Shown: piece by piece, positions 1-9,376 of the stretch
Layout: the number at the start of each line of letters is the position of its first letter
Numbering within the stretch: the first letter of the stretch is position 1
NCBI GenBank assembly: GCA_001796335.1
Contig: MGMF01000021.1
Location: 62,001-126,000 of the forward strand
Length of the DNA: 64,000 bases
Direction: 5' to 3'
Source: Chloroflexi bacterium GWB2_49_20
GTDB taxonomy: Bacteria > Chloroflexota > Anaerolineae > Anaerolineales > Villigracilaceae
Made by a program: the position numbers and the translations under genes
The notes under the pieces: model-generated
Told to the model about the DNA's origin: nothing
Databases searched by the model: none
Seen by the model: only the letters and a program-made list of their open reading frames with translations

Positions 1-2524
1 GACCAACCGCATTACTTACAATAGCCTGTTCATTCCAAAACATCGGGTAGTACTGGATGTTACGCCATAATTCAGCCATATCAATATAATTTGGATGATA
101 AGCGTGACCAGATTGCCCTGTTGGGTGCACCGTGATAGAGTTGCGCAAATCACTTAGGTCAACAATCATGCGCATGGATGGCAGTGCAGTCACTTCGAAA
201 CCTTTTGCAGCATTCCAACTTGTTGCGTTTACGATTGATGCTCCTCCGCTGGTTGAGAAGGGGCCTCTATTAAATAACATTTCTATAGGGGCAACCCCGG
301 ATTTTCCCAAGGTTTGGTTCTGGAAGGTGGCAGTGTGAAGATCACCCCAGCGCCATTTGGATGGGTCTTTGCCAAGGGTGGATTGTATTTCTGAAACTGC
401 CTGGGAAAAGGACAGCTTTAAAATATCTTCACGGGTTTCGACTATAAAAGTTGTTAATTGCGAGTCCCACCAGTGACTGTCAAGCTGTGAGGCCATATTA
501 CGAACCACTTCAAACCAACGACTGGAACCGGCAGGTTGCATGTCAGCGGGAAGATCGTCGCCAAAGGTATTTGCAAGAAATTTTTGCCAAAATGCAGAAT
601 AGAGAGCCGCTGGTGCGGAATCCATGCCGTCCTGGTAATCCCAATCTTTAAGTATTGAACGAATCTCATCTAGTTTGGTATCACCAAGATCAGTTTTCAA
701 AAGCAATGGGACAAGGGTGGCTGCGCTGGCATCGTAATTATCACCTTGAATTTTTTGGAAATAAGCAATATCAATTGACCCGGGAGCTGTTGTGAGCAAT
801 TCGACAATGCGCTGAGCCCGGAAACCACCATCCCAGTCAGTGGTGATCAGGTTAGGATAATCCCAAGGATTGACCTGATTATTGGCGGTCACAATATAAC
901 CTGATTTTGGATTGAAAACAAATGGTAATTCTTCGAAGGGGATATATCCCTGCCAATCATATTCACCAGTCCAGCCTGGAACAGGTAAGCGACCATCTCC
1001 TGCCTTGCGAATAGGGATATAGCCAGGCATCTGATAGCCAATATTACCTTCCACGTCAGCATAAACGAGGTTTTGAGCGGGTACTACAAAATCGCGGGCG
1101 GCTGCACGAAATTCATCCCAATTTTGAGCTTTATCAAAACCCCAAATGGCATTGAACAATTGAATGGGTTCAAGAGCTGTCCATCGCAGTGAGATCGCAT
1201 ATTGTGCTGGTAAATCAATCCCGGATTTTTGAGTAAAAGTGTCTTGGGGAGTTTCAACCTGCTGTTTAAGCGGCCCATAGCTATCAGAGATGATTGGACC
1301 ATGGACGGTTGAGCGAATAACAACTTCCACTGGGTCTCCACCGGCAACCAGGATGGTTTCCTTGTGAATATCCATATCAACCCATTTACCAAGATACTCA
1401 TATTGATTGGGATTAGCAAGGTTGATTTTTTCAATGAAAAGATCTTGTACATCTGGACCAACATTAGTCACACCCCAGGCGATGCGATCATTGTGGCCGA
1501 TGACTACACCTGGTACTCCTGCAAACGAGAATCCGGTCACGTTATATGGGCAAGTGTCGTTTTTTGGCTGGCAGTGTAATCCAACTTGATACCAGATGGA
1601 AGGCATCTGGATGTTGAGGTGAGGGTCATTTGCCAGCAAGGGCATTCCCGTATTGGTCAGTGAACCACTCACAACCCAGTTGTTTGAGCCAATATCAGCA
1701 CTGCTGGGACCCAGCACGGCATCCATATGGGCAATATTTCCTGAAATGGTTTTCAGCAACGCATCAGGCAAATCTAAATTTACATTAATTGAGTAGGGTT
1801 GAGCTAATAAGACATTTTCTCCGAAAGTTGGGACAATCACGGGATGATCTGGAGAATATAATGGATACAACTCATTTACATAATCTGCAGAAAGAGTTTT
1901 TAAAAGAATTGCACGATTAATTTCCTCCTTCATATTTCCACCCAGATCCCAAGCCATAGATTTTGCCCAGGTAAGGGTATTTACAGGTGTCCAGGGCTCG
2001 GGCCTGTATGATGGATTGAGTAATTTCAAAATTCCGTATTCCAGACTGAGTTCAATCCCAGAGTGATCGCTTAAGTAGGCATTTACTCCCTGGGAATAAT
2101 CCTCAAGCATGGTTCGTAATTCCGGTTCCAACAATTCGTATTCTTGCTCAGCGAGTTGTTTCCAACCGAGGGCACGAAGGAATGCATCGGTTTTTACTTC
2201 AGACGGAAACATTTCAGCCAATCTGGCAGAACCAATATGTCGCCAGAAATCCATCTGCCAAAACCGATCCTGGGCATGGATATACCCTTGAGCCAAAAAT
2301 AAATCATGGGAGGACGTAGCATATATATTGGGTATGCCCATGGTGTCCCGATAAATATTAACAGGGGCATCCAACCCTGGAATACTAACTTCAACATTTA
2401 TTTGCGGGAAAGATCTGGGAGCGGATACTTTCACCCAAAGAAACCCAACAGCAAGAATCAAAAATATAAGAAAAAATATGAATGTGACTAACCGAATAAG
2501 GAACTTACCGACCTTTTTGTTCAT
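1..2524 (-). CDS. Penicillin acylase family Ntn hydrolase (3' end outside window)
   Basis: The frame is open from an ATG at 2524, preceded by a GGAG ribosome site, to the window edge, giving at least 841 residues. Residues about 13-31 form one hydrophobic segment, a signal peptide or anchor, so the enzyme is exported or membrane-attached. The N-terminal part reads PVNIYRDTMGIPNIYA and then AQGYIHAQDRFWQMD, the usual alpha-subunit start of the penicillin amidase/acyl-homoserine-lactone acylase family. The cleavage and nucleophile motif is GSNNWVVSG, with Ser280 as the predicted N-terminal nucleophile of the beta subunit. A later VTANNQVNP matches the family's catalytic Asn region. Such enzymes hydrolyse amide bonds of acylated small molecules after autocatalytic processing. 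The substrate cannot be told from sequence; beta-lactam, acyl-homoserine lactone and other N-acyl compounds are all possible. Confidence 0.9.
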   Translation of the reverse strand, partial: MNKKVGKFLIRLVTFIFFLIFLILAVGFLWVKVSAPRSFPQINVEVSIPGLDAPVNIYRDTMGIPNIYATSSHDLFLAQGYIHAQDRFWQMDFWRHIGSARLAEMFPSEVKTDAFLRALGWKQLAEQEYELLEPELRTMLEDYSQGVNAYLSDHSGIELSLEYGILKLLNPSYRPEPWTPVNTLTWAKSMAWDLGGNMKEEINRAILLKTLSADYVNELYPLYSPDHPVIVPTFGENVLLAQPYSINVNLDLPDALLKTISGNIAHMDAVLGPSSADIGSNNWVVSGSLTNTGMPLLANDPHLNIQMPSIWYQVGLHCQPKNDTCPYNVTGFSFAGVPGVVIGHNDRIAWGVTNVGPDVQDLFIEKINLANPNQYEYLGKWVDMDIHKETILVAGGDPVEVVIRSTVHGPIISDSYGPLKQQVETPQDTFTQKSGIDLPAQYAISLRWTALEPIQLFNAIWGFDKAQNWDEFRAAARDFVVPAQNLVYADVEGNIGYQMPGYIPIRKAGDGRLPVPGWTGEYDWQGYIPFEELPFVFNPKSGYIVTANNQVNPWDYPNLITTDWDGGFRAQRIVELLTTAPGSIDIAYFQKIQGDNYDASAATLVPLLLKTDLGDTKLDEIRSILKDWDYQDGMDSAPAALYSAFWQKFLANTFGDDLPADMQPAGSSRWFEVVRNMASQLDSHWWDSQLTTFIVETREDILKLSFSQAVSEIQSTLGKDPSKWRWGDLHTATFQNQTLGKSGVAPIEMLFNRGPFSTSGGASIVNATSWNAAKGFEVTALPSMRMIVDLSDLRNSITVHPTGQSGHAYHPNYIDMAELWRNIQYYPMFWNEQAIVSNAVG

Positions 2525-2658
2525 AAATTCTCCATCTGGCGATAGAATATTTTCAGAATTATATCTCCAATTATCTGAAATAATGTTCAACCTGGGTTGT
2601 TTGGTTTGATATAATCTCTGCGCGAAGGTATAGTATAAAATCGCAATAAATTCTATAA

Positions 2659-3174
2659 AAATTCAATTTAGAAGAAGATTCTAATGAAACCCTTTTCACT
2701 ATCCTGTTTGGAAAACCTGAAGCATCCAACGATGAATTGATATCAGCAGCGCAGGCAGCTAATGCGCATGATTTTATTTTGGATCTACCAGATGGTTATG
2801 ATACGATGGTCGGGGAAAGAGGCATCAAACTTTCAGGAGGGCAGAAACAAAGGATATCAGTTGCCCGTGCAATTCTTAAAAATGCGCCTATCCTGATTCT
2901 TGATGAGGCAACTTCTTCAGTGGATACTGAAACTGAGATGCTGATCCAGCAAGCGTTGGAACGTTTGATGAAAGGAAGGACCACAATAGTTATAGCACAT
3001 CGATTATCGACTGTCAGAAATGCCGATAAGATCGTTGTATTGGAGGATAAATCCATTCGTGAGATGGGTACACATGAAGAGTTGATCAAATTGAAGGATG
3101 GTCTGTACCATCGCTTATATAACGTCCAGAGACAGCTTGAACCAATGATTCATGATGACGCTTCAAGTATTTGA
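2659..3174 (+). pseudogene. 3' remnant of an ABC exporter ATPase
   Basis: The frame opens after a stop at 2656 and is recognisable from about 2683. Only the last part of an MsbA-type nucleotide-binding domain is present. It has the stretch just after the Q-loop (ILFGKPEAS), the D-rich [13 protein letters not shown], the signature LSGGQKQR, Walker [13 protein letters not shown] and the H-loop IAHRLS. The transmembrane domain, Walker A and Q-loop are missing, and no other frame just upstream carries them. A start codon could be assigned (TTG at 2737), but the product could not bind ATP by itself in the normal way. I read it as the surviving 3' end of a half-transporter gene. Its motifs are undamaged, so the truncation may be recent. 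Confidence 0.8.
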
Positions 3175-3191
3175 TCGATTTGATTTATGGA

Positions 3192-4067
3192 TTACCGATG
3201 CTCGAAAAAAAAGTCCAAAACCAGTTTATTGAATGTTATGGAATCGCATTGATGGGGAACATGACCACAAGTTGGCATGGGAGAAGAAATGGAATTTGGG
3301 AGCACCTTTGCCAGTTTATAAAACGATGATGGATCAAGGGTGCGATCATGTTCCCCCCAAACAACCAATGTGGGAATGGTTAATCCAGATAATTGATCGT
3401 ATAGTTCAACCAGGGTCCTTGGAATGTTATAAATGCCGGGTGCGGCTCGTTTGTAATCCAGGGCAGTTTGGATGCGGACTTCCTCAGGCAGGCTATGATG
3501 TTGCCGGTATTTTAAGCCCAATTCAAGGCTTGTAAGGTCTATTAATATTCTGAAAAGCCAATATGGTGTCATTCGGATTAAGGAAGTATTAAACAACGGG
3601 TGGCGGAAAATCATTCGAAGGAAGCCAGACATCTGATCCATACTGTAATATGGATTTACCAGGACCAGACCTTTGATGCGGTGAGGATTCCGGATGGCAT
3701 GAATGAGTGCCAGATAACCACCCAAGGAATGCCCGATAAGAAAAACCGCATCGAGAGGAAACAATGAATCAAGCCAGCGCGCAAAATGTGCATAGACATT
3801 TTGAATATTATAATCTTCAAGGCGAGCAGGATTAAAACTATCTCCATGGCCTAGTAAATCCAGTGCGCAGGCATCAAAGCCGGCAGAAGCCAAGTCTGGT
3901 AGTAAATAATCCCAGTCGTGAAGCGAGGCTGCCAAGCCATGGATCAGAATGGCAGGCTGTCCAGAACCTTTTCGTAAAAAATTAACAGGTTCAGAGATCA
4001 ATTCTTCTTTTGATGCAAGCTGGGTTTTGAGTTGATCCTGGTGAACCAAACCAATTTTAATTGTCAT
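3192..4067 (-). CDS. Alpha/beta hydrolase
   Basis: This 291-residue protein has the classical alpha/beta-hydrolase fold signature. The oxyanion region is LIHGLAASLHDW, the nucleophile elbow GHSLGG has Ser114, the acid loop GEHD has Asp241 and the catalytic His is His269 in CGHVPH. No signal peptide is seen, so it should be cytosolic. Its ATG lies inside the end of the upstream hydrolase/acyl-CoA-synthetase gene (11-nt overlap), so the two are almost certainly cotranscribed and translationally coupled. It is probably an esterase, lipase or thioesterase acting in the same lipid pathway. The exact substrate is unknown. Confidence 0.85.
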   Translation of the reverse strand: MTIKIGLVHQDQLKTQLASKEELISEPVNFLRKGSGQPAILIHGLAASLHDWDYLLPDLASAGFDACALDLLGHGDSFNPARLEDYNIQNVYAHFARWLDSLFPLDAVFLIGHSLGGYLALIHAIRNPHRIKGLVLVNPYYSMDQMSGFLRMIFRHPLFNTSLIRMTPYWLFRILIDLTSLELGLKYRQHHSLPEEVRIQTALDYKRAAPGIYNIPRTLVELYDQLSGLTIPTLVVWGEHDRTLDPSSFYKLAKVLPNSISSPMPTCGHVPHQCDSITFNKLVLDFFFEHR

Positions 4068-6525
4068 GTTTTTGCTCGTAATGCCTGGTTAGTTCCCGCC
4101 TCAGGACTTTTCCAATAAAAGTACGAGGAAAATCATCCACGAAAATTACAAATTTTGGCACGAGGTTTTTGGGTAATCGTCTTTGGCAATAAGCAATTAA
4201 AGACTCAGCCGTTGGAGAATCACTCCGAGCTATTACAAATGCCACGGGTTGGCCAGCAATTGCGACAACGGTGACTTCTTTTACCTGCGGAACTTCATAT
4301 AGTACTTCTTCAACATCGCGTGGGAAAGCTGGCTTACTATTTTTGTTGGGATACCACATTTCAGATTTTCGCGCAACAATACGAAAATAACCATCTGTAT
4401 CCATTTGGGCTACATCTCCGGTTAATAGCCAGCCATCGTCAGTAAGAGCACGAGCGGTTGCTTCAGGATCTTTCCAGTACCCAAGCATCACCTGAGGACC
4501 ACGAATAGCAAGTTCGCCAATGTGACCAGCTGGTACTTCCTTGCGCCCATGTACCAGGTCAACGATACAAGCTTCTGTAGAAGGAAGCGGAATCCCGATG
4601 CTACCTGATTTTCGAAATCCATTTAAAGGATTGGCGTGGGTTACAGGTGAAGCCTCAGTAAGCCCATATCCTTCAACTAATCTGCCTTTGGTAAGTTTTT
4701 CAAATGCTTCTTGAACTTCAACAGGCAAAGGAGCTGATCCACTGATGCATGCTTTAATGGAACTGATACCAAATTTGCGAACACCATGGAAATTATTAAT
4801 GGCTACATACATATTAGGAGAACCGGGAAATATTGTTGGCTGGTAGCGTTTGATGGTTTTTAGTATGTCCAGTAATTGGAATTGGGGTTTGATTACCATT
4901 GTTGCTCCAAAAGCAATTGGAACCGTTAGTGCCGTGGTAAGACCATATATATGAGAAAAAGGTAATACGGATAAGAAACGTTCTTTGCCTTCCTGTGCAT
5001 TTGCCATCCATTGACGTGTTTGTAATGTGTTGGCCACCAAATTAGAATGGGTTAACATTACACCTTTGGCTTCAGCCGTCGTTCCTCCAGTATATTGGAT
5101 CACAGCCAGGTCATCTGGTGAAACGAAAGTTGCAGGTGAATGTCTATTTTGCCCATTCAATAATTGACGATATTTTATGGCGCCTGGAACGGTTAATCCG
5201 CGATTTCTTCGAGACGAGATTTTTCTTTTGATGAATGAAAGATAATCTGCTCCATCTGTAAGAATAATATGTGGTAGTTTTGTTTTATTTTGTATCTGTT
5301 GGGCAAGCCCAGCCCAGGATGATAAAGTAATGATTACGCTCGCTTCACTATTTCGAACCTGGCGAACAAGATCTTCGGGTTCCATTGTGGGCGGAATAAA
5401 AACAGATACGGCTCCGATTTTTAATATACCGAAAAAGCATATTACCAATTGAGGCGTGTTTGGCAGAAATAAAACTACCCGAGACCCTTTGTTGAGTCCC
5501 AAGGTGAGCAAAGAGTTCGCAAACCGGTTTACTTCTGAGTTAATGAACTTGTACGAAAAACGCTTATTCTCAAATATAATGGCAGTGTGGTTTGGAAAAC
5601 GGCGTACAGCGGAACGAAGGAGTCGGTGGAGAGGTACTCGCGGGATTCCAATAGTATAAGGTACACCTGGATCATAATGTGTCAACCATGGGCGCTCTCT
5701 TCGAAGGGCATCTCTGCTATTACCCTTTGTTGGAGATTGCGATTCTTCCCGCCATGATTTTTGGTTCCCTCCAGCTAGAAATCGCTCCAAAGAGCGATTA
5801 ACAGCTTCGCGACGTTCAAGCATCACTAAATGGCCAGATGCACTGATATCCGCTTCTTCAGCTCCGGGAATTGAGCAGGTTACCTGTTCAAACATGGGGC
5901 GTTCAAAAAGGAGATCGCGATTTCCTCGAATCACAAGAGATGGAATTTGTAGTTTGCGAAATATTTCCAACCCATTCCACGTAGATAATGTGTTCCAATA
6001 CAAGGGTTTGAGAACATGAATTGGCGCCCATAACCAAGGTCGGGTAAGTGGCTGAATAAGGCGTAACAACCAAAGAGGCAGACTTAATGTAAACCTCAAC
6101 AGGAGGTTGAGATTAAACTGAGTTGCTGTGGAGATAAGAACCAAGCGTTCTACACGCTCCGGCCACCTGGCTGTAAATTCTGCGGCTATAGCTCCACCGA
6201 ATGAATGCCCCAATAAAACGACTTTTCCGCTAACGCCAAGAATATTGAGGCTGATACGTATGTCCTCCAGAATTTGTGCCATAGTGTACCTGCCAGGGGG
6301 TTTATCTGAACGGTCATGACCGCGCAAGTCAAATGCTATTACGCGATTTTCCAGTGAAAATTTTTGTAGTTGATAAATCCATTGGACAGCACGACCGCCG
6401 AAACCATGAATGAACACAAGGGTTCTTTGGGGTCTATCAGGAGAGATATCTATGGCTGAAAGACGCAATTGGGGTTGGGACGAGATGCGAATCTCACGCC
6501 TGTAGAGTTCGAGATCTATATCCAT
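4057..6525 (-). CDS. Fusion: alpha/beta hydrolase + AMP-forming acyl-CoA synthetase
   Basis: This is one 822-residue protein with two enzymes. Residues about 1-255 are an alpha/beta hydrolase with GHSFGG (Ser108), GNRD (Asp204) and SGHLVM (His232). A polar linker of about 35 residues follows. Residues about 290-820 are an ANL-family acyl-CoA synthetase: P-loop YTGGTTAEAKG (478-488), EGYGLTEAS (618-626), TGD with Asp704, and FIGKVLRR with the adenylation Lys806. The likely role is to release a fatty acid from an ester or thioester and activate it as acyl-AMP/acyl-CoA. It is cytosolic, with no signal peptide. A second hydrolase gene overlaps its end. A clear promoter ends only 6 nt before the ATG and there is no Shine-Dalgarno sequence, which suggests a leaderless mRNA. 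Confidence 0.9.
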   Translation of the reverse strand: MDIDLELYRREIRISSQPQLRLSAIDISPDRPQRTLVFIHGFGGRAVQWIYQLQKFSLENRVIAFDLRGHDRSDKPPGRYTMAQILEDIRISLNILGVSGKVVLLGHSFGGAIAAEFTARWPERVERLVLISTATQFNLNLLLRFTLSLPLWLLRLIQPLTRPWLWAPIHVLKPLYWNTLSTWNGLEIFRKLQIPSLVIRGNRDLLFERPMFEQVTCSIPGAEEADISASGHLVMLERREAVNRSLERFLAGGNQKSWREESQSPTKGNSRDALRRERPWLTHYDPGVPYTIGIPRVPLHRLLRSAVRRFPNHTAIIFENKRFSYKFINSEVNRFANSLLTLGLNKGSRVVLFLPNTPQLVICFFGILKIGAVSVFIPPTMEPEDLVRQVRNSEASVIITLSSWAGLAQQIQNKTKLPHIILTDGADYLSFIKRKISSRRNRGLTVPGAIKYRQLLNGQNRHSPATFVSPDDLAVIQYTGGTTAEAKGVMLTHSNLVANTLQTRQWMANAQEGKERFLSVLPFSHIYGLTTALTVPIAFGATMVIKPQFQLLDILKTIKRYQPTIFPGSPNMYVAINNFHGVRKFGISSIKACISGSAPLPVEVQEAFEKLTKGRLVEGYGLTEASPVTHANPLNGFRKSGSIGIPLPSTEACIVDLVHGRKEVPAGHIGELAIRGPQVMLGYWKDPEATARALTDDGWLLTGDVAQMDTDGYFRIVARKSEMWYPNKNSKPAFPRDVEEVLYEVPQVKEVTVVAIAGQPVAFVIARSDSPTAESLIAYCQRRLPKNLVPKFVIFVDDFPRTFIGKVLRRELTRHYEQKHDN

Positions 6526-6531
6526 TGCAGA

Positions 6532-6560
6532 AGTTTACAGTAGTTGACCTTTGATGTCAA
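6532..6560 (-). promoter_or_regulatory. Sigma70-type promoter of the hydrolase/acyl-CoA synthetase gene
   Basis: On the minus strand a -35 box TTGACA (6555-6560) and a -10 box TAAACT (6532-6537) are separated by exactly 17 nt. The ATG at 6525 follows after six nucleotides, so transcription should start at or next to the start codon. Confidence 0.75.
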
Positions 6561-6662
6561 ATTATATGATTATTTAAGGTTAAAAAAAATAATAATCAAT
6601 TAATTTAGGGTTTACTTCTCCTCATAGACGCATGAAATGAGGATTAGATGTAAAATTATAAT

Positions 6663-8126
6663 ATGCCGGAAACATTAAATATACTTTTCCTTGCTGCAGA
6701 AGCATACCCATTTGTCAAGATTGGTGGGTTGGCAGATGTTGCAGGAGCTTTACCGCTGGCGTTGCGCTCATTATCCCTACGTCAAACTGGAGGGTATCAT
6801 TTGGACGTTAGGTTGGTACTGCCATTACACCGGATGATTCAAACTGATGTGGTGACAATGAAACCATTAATAAATTTTAAGATCCCAACAGATGTTGGAT
6901 ATAAGGAAGTACAGGCATATGAGGCAATATTAAATGGTATGCCGACATATTTTATCGATGGTTTACCTATTTCTCGATCAGATAGCGTTTATTCCACAAA
7001 CCCGGAGCAAGACCGTGAAAAATACACCTTTTTTTCTCTGGCTGCTTTTGAATTGATGCGCGTTTTAAACTGGAAAGTAAATATCATCCATGCCAATGAT
7101 TGGCATACTGCCCTATGCCTCTATGCATTAAGAAATTGTTCCGATGACCCTTTTTATTCAACTACTGCAGGATTGATTACGGTTCATAACTTGCCTTATA
7201 TGGGGGGAGATAGTGGGGATTTACTGAACATGTACGGATTGAAAGAACTTGTGGATAATGATATGCCGGTCTGGGCGAGAAAACAGGCACTTCCACTAGG
7301 GTTATGGGCGGCAGATTGGATTGTGCCGGTTTCAGAAACTTATGCCAGGGAAATATTAACACCTGAGTACGGTTGCGGTTTACAGGAATTTCTTCGAAAT
7401 CGCACCAATAATATTACAGGTGTTATTAATGGATTGGATATAAACCTATGGGATCCTGCTTCAGATGAAGATCTTTTTTCAAATTATGATCTAGAGACAT
7501 TTGAAGCCCGCGAGAAAAATAAAATTTCATTAATCAAGAAAATTGAACTTGATTTTAACCCTCAAGTGCCACTGATCGGTATGGTTTCCAGAATTGATTA
7601 TCAAAAAGGAATCGATCTTACGATTCAAGCTTTGCGTACGCTTAATGATATATGCTGGCAATTTGTTATCCTGGGGACAGGCGATGCGGTTATTGAGGCA
7701 GAATTACGCCAATTACAAGCAGAATACCCCGACAGAGTAAGGGTTATTCTGCGTTATGATTCAGAGATGAGTCATTTGATTTATGCCGGCTCTGATATTT
7801 TCTTGATGCCTTCCCGCTATGAACCATGTGGATTATCGCAGATGATCGCCATGCGGTATGGTAGTGTCCCTCTTGTACATGCTACTGGTGGATTAAAAGA
7901 TACAGTACACGAAGGTAAGACTGGATTCGTTTTTGATAAATCTGATCCGGAAGCCCAGGCTAAGGCCATGAGAAGGGCATTCAAGGCATTTGCCGCACCT
8001 ATTAAGTGGCGATCTTTCCAGAGAAGTGGAATGAAAAAGGATTTTTCGTGGACTCGATCTGCAGGTAAATATGCCATCATTTATCGCTCAATTGCTTTTA
8101 AATACACATCAGGAGGTGAACAATGA
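6663..8126 (+). CDS. glgA: Glycogen synthase (ADP-glucose type, GT5)
   Basis: This 487-residue protein begins ILFLAAEAYPFVKIGGLADV, the N-terminal sugar-nucleotide signature of bacterial/plant starch synthases; the usual KTGGL is KIGGL here (Lys19). The C-terminal Rossmann domain carries MVSRIDYQKGID and SRYEPCGLSQ, the GT5 donor-binding Glu region. It extends alpha-1,4-glucan chains from ADP-glucose in the cytoplasm. The next gene, glgC, makes ADP-glucose and its ATG overlaps this stop by 4 nt (ATGA), so the two are coupled. No Shine-Dalgarno sequence precedes the ATG; an AT-rich TAAAAT element sits 6 nt upstream, as in other possibly leaderless genes of this window. Confidence 0.95.
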   Translation: MPETLNILFLAAEAYPFVKIGGLADVAGALPLALRSLSLRQTGGYHLDVRLVLPLHRMIQTDVVTMKPLINFKIPTDVGYKEVQAYEAILNGMPTYFIDGLPISRSDSVYSTNPEQDREKYTFFSLAAFELMRVLNWKVNIIHANDWHTALCLYALRNCSDDPFYSTTAGLITVHNLPYMGGDSGDLLNMYGLKELVDNDMPVWARKQALPLGLWAADWIVPVSETYAREILTPEYGCGLQEFLRNRTNNITGVINGLDINLWDPASDEDLFSNYDLETFEAREKNKISLIKKIELDFNPQVPLIGMVSRIDYQKGIDLTIQALRTLNDICWQFVILGTGDAVIEAELRQLQAEYPDRVRVILRYDSEMSHLIYAGSDIFLMPSRYEPCGLSQMIAMRYGSVPLVHATGGLKDTVHEGKTGFVFDKSDPEAQAKAMRRAFKAFAAPIKWRSFQRSGMKKDFSWTRSAGKYAIIYRSIAFKYTSGGEQ

Positions 8127-9376
8127 GAACGCGAGCAGTAATCATGGCTGGCGGAGAAGGGTCGCGTTTAAGCGTTTTAACTGCCAAACGCACCAAACCT
8201 GCGGTGCCATTTGCTGGGAAATACCGGATCATAGATTTTGCATTATCCAATTGCGTCAACTCCAATATTTATGATGTGATGGTACTCATGCAATATCGTC
8301 CTCATTCATTGATTGAACACATAGGGGCAGGCGGTCCGTGGGATTTGAACCGTGACTTTTCGGGGGGTATTCGAATGTACACACCATTTAAGGCTCGTTA
8401 TGGTTCGGATTGGTATTTAGGTACAGCAGATGCTGTTCAGCAAAACTTTGCATTTATAAAACAAACCAAACCTGATTATATTCTGATCCTTTCAGGTGAT
8501 CATATCTATGCGATGGATTATGATCCACTCATTACTTTTCATAGGGACCATGAAGCAGATTTGACCATGGCAACCATACACGTTCCGCCGCATGATGCAT
8601 CCAGGTATGGAATTGTAGGCGTGGACGATGACTACAAAGTCACTTCTTTTGTGGAAAAACCCAAAAATCCACCAACTGATCTGGCGAATATGGGTGTGTA
8701 CCTGTTCAACATGGATACGTTGGATCAATATTTATGGGAAGATCATAAGAATAAAAAAAGCTCGCATGATTTTGGCAAAGATTTGTTGCCAAGATTGGTT
8801 GCAGACGGAAAACGGGTGTATGCTTATCCTTATTCGGGTTATTGGGTGGATGTGGGGACAATCCAATCTTATTGGCAAGCTCATATGGATCTACTGGCGA
8901 ATGAACCTCCATTAAAATTAAATGATCGCTCCTGGGTTATTCACACACGAACAGAAGAACGTCCTCCTGTGCGCATAGCAGCTGGAGCTGTGGTTATGGA
9001 CAGCATGTTGTCAGACGGATGTGTTATTGAGTCGGGTGCAAAGGTTGAGAACAGCGTATTTTCTCCAGGAGTTATCGTGCGGTCTGGAGCAATCGTCAGG
9101 CAATCCATTTTGCTAACGGATGTAATTGTCGATCCGGGGGCTGTAGTGGAACGTGCCATCCTAGATAAACGTGTTCAGGTAGGAGAAAAGGCAAGCGTTG
9201 GGTCATTAGCAGACGAGAGGATCGTTCTGGCAGGAAAAAACAGCCAGATCCCTGCTGGCGCGATTATTCAACCGGGCGCCACCATCGCAAATGATGTTGT
9301 AGTTACTGACTATGCCAACTTAACGATTGGATCCATGGAGATTATTGAAACAAAACGAAAACCTAATGAAATTTGA
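8123..9376 (+). CDS. glgC: Glucose-1-phosphate adenylyltransferase
   Basis: This 417-residue protein makes ADP-glucose from glucose-1-phosphate and ATP, the committed step of glycogen synthesis. The nucleotidyltransferase start is MAGGEGSRL, followed by PFAGKYRIIDFALSNCVNS. It also has LSGDHIYAMDY, the sugar-binding FVEKP and GYWVDVGTIQSYW. The last 140 residues are hexapeptide-type left-handed beta-helix repeats, as expected for the GlgC regulatory domain. A strong ribosome site (AGGAGG) lies about 5 nt before the ATG. It is sandwiched between glgA (4-nt overlap) and malQ (11-nt overlap), a tight three-gene operon. Confidence 0.96.
   Translation: MRTRAVIMAGGEGSRLSVLTAKRTKPAVPFAGKYRIIDFALSNCVNSNIYDVMVLMQYRPHSLIEHIGAGGPWDLNRDFSGGIRMYTPFKARYGSDWYLGTADAVQQNFAFIKQTKPDYILILSGDHIYAMDYDPLITFHRDHEADLTMATIHVPPHDASRYGIVGVDDDYKVTSFVEKPKNPPTDLANMGVYLFNMDTLDQYLWEDHKNKKSSHDFGKDLLPRLVADGKRVYAYPYSGYWVDVGTIQSYWQAHMDLLANEPPLKLNDRSWVIHTRTEERPPVRIAAGAVVMDSMLSDGCVIESGAKVENSVFSPGVIVRSGAIVRQSILLTDVIVDPGAVVERAILDKRVQVGEKASVGSLADERIVLAGKNSQIPAGAIIQPGATIANDVVVTDYANLTIGSMEIIETKRKPNEI

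Noticed and set aside
4057-6525. OleBC olefin-synthesis fusion
   Set aside because: The hydrolase nucleophile is Ser (GHSFGG), not the Asp of OleB, and there is no oleA or oleD nearby.
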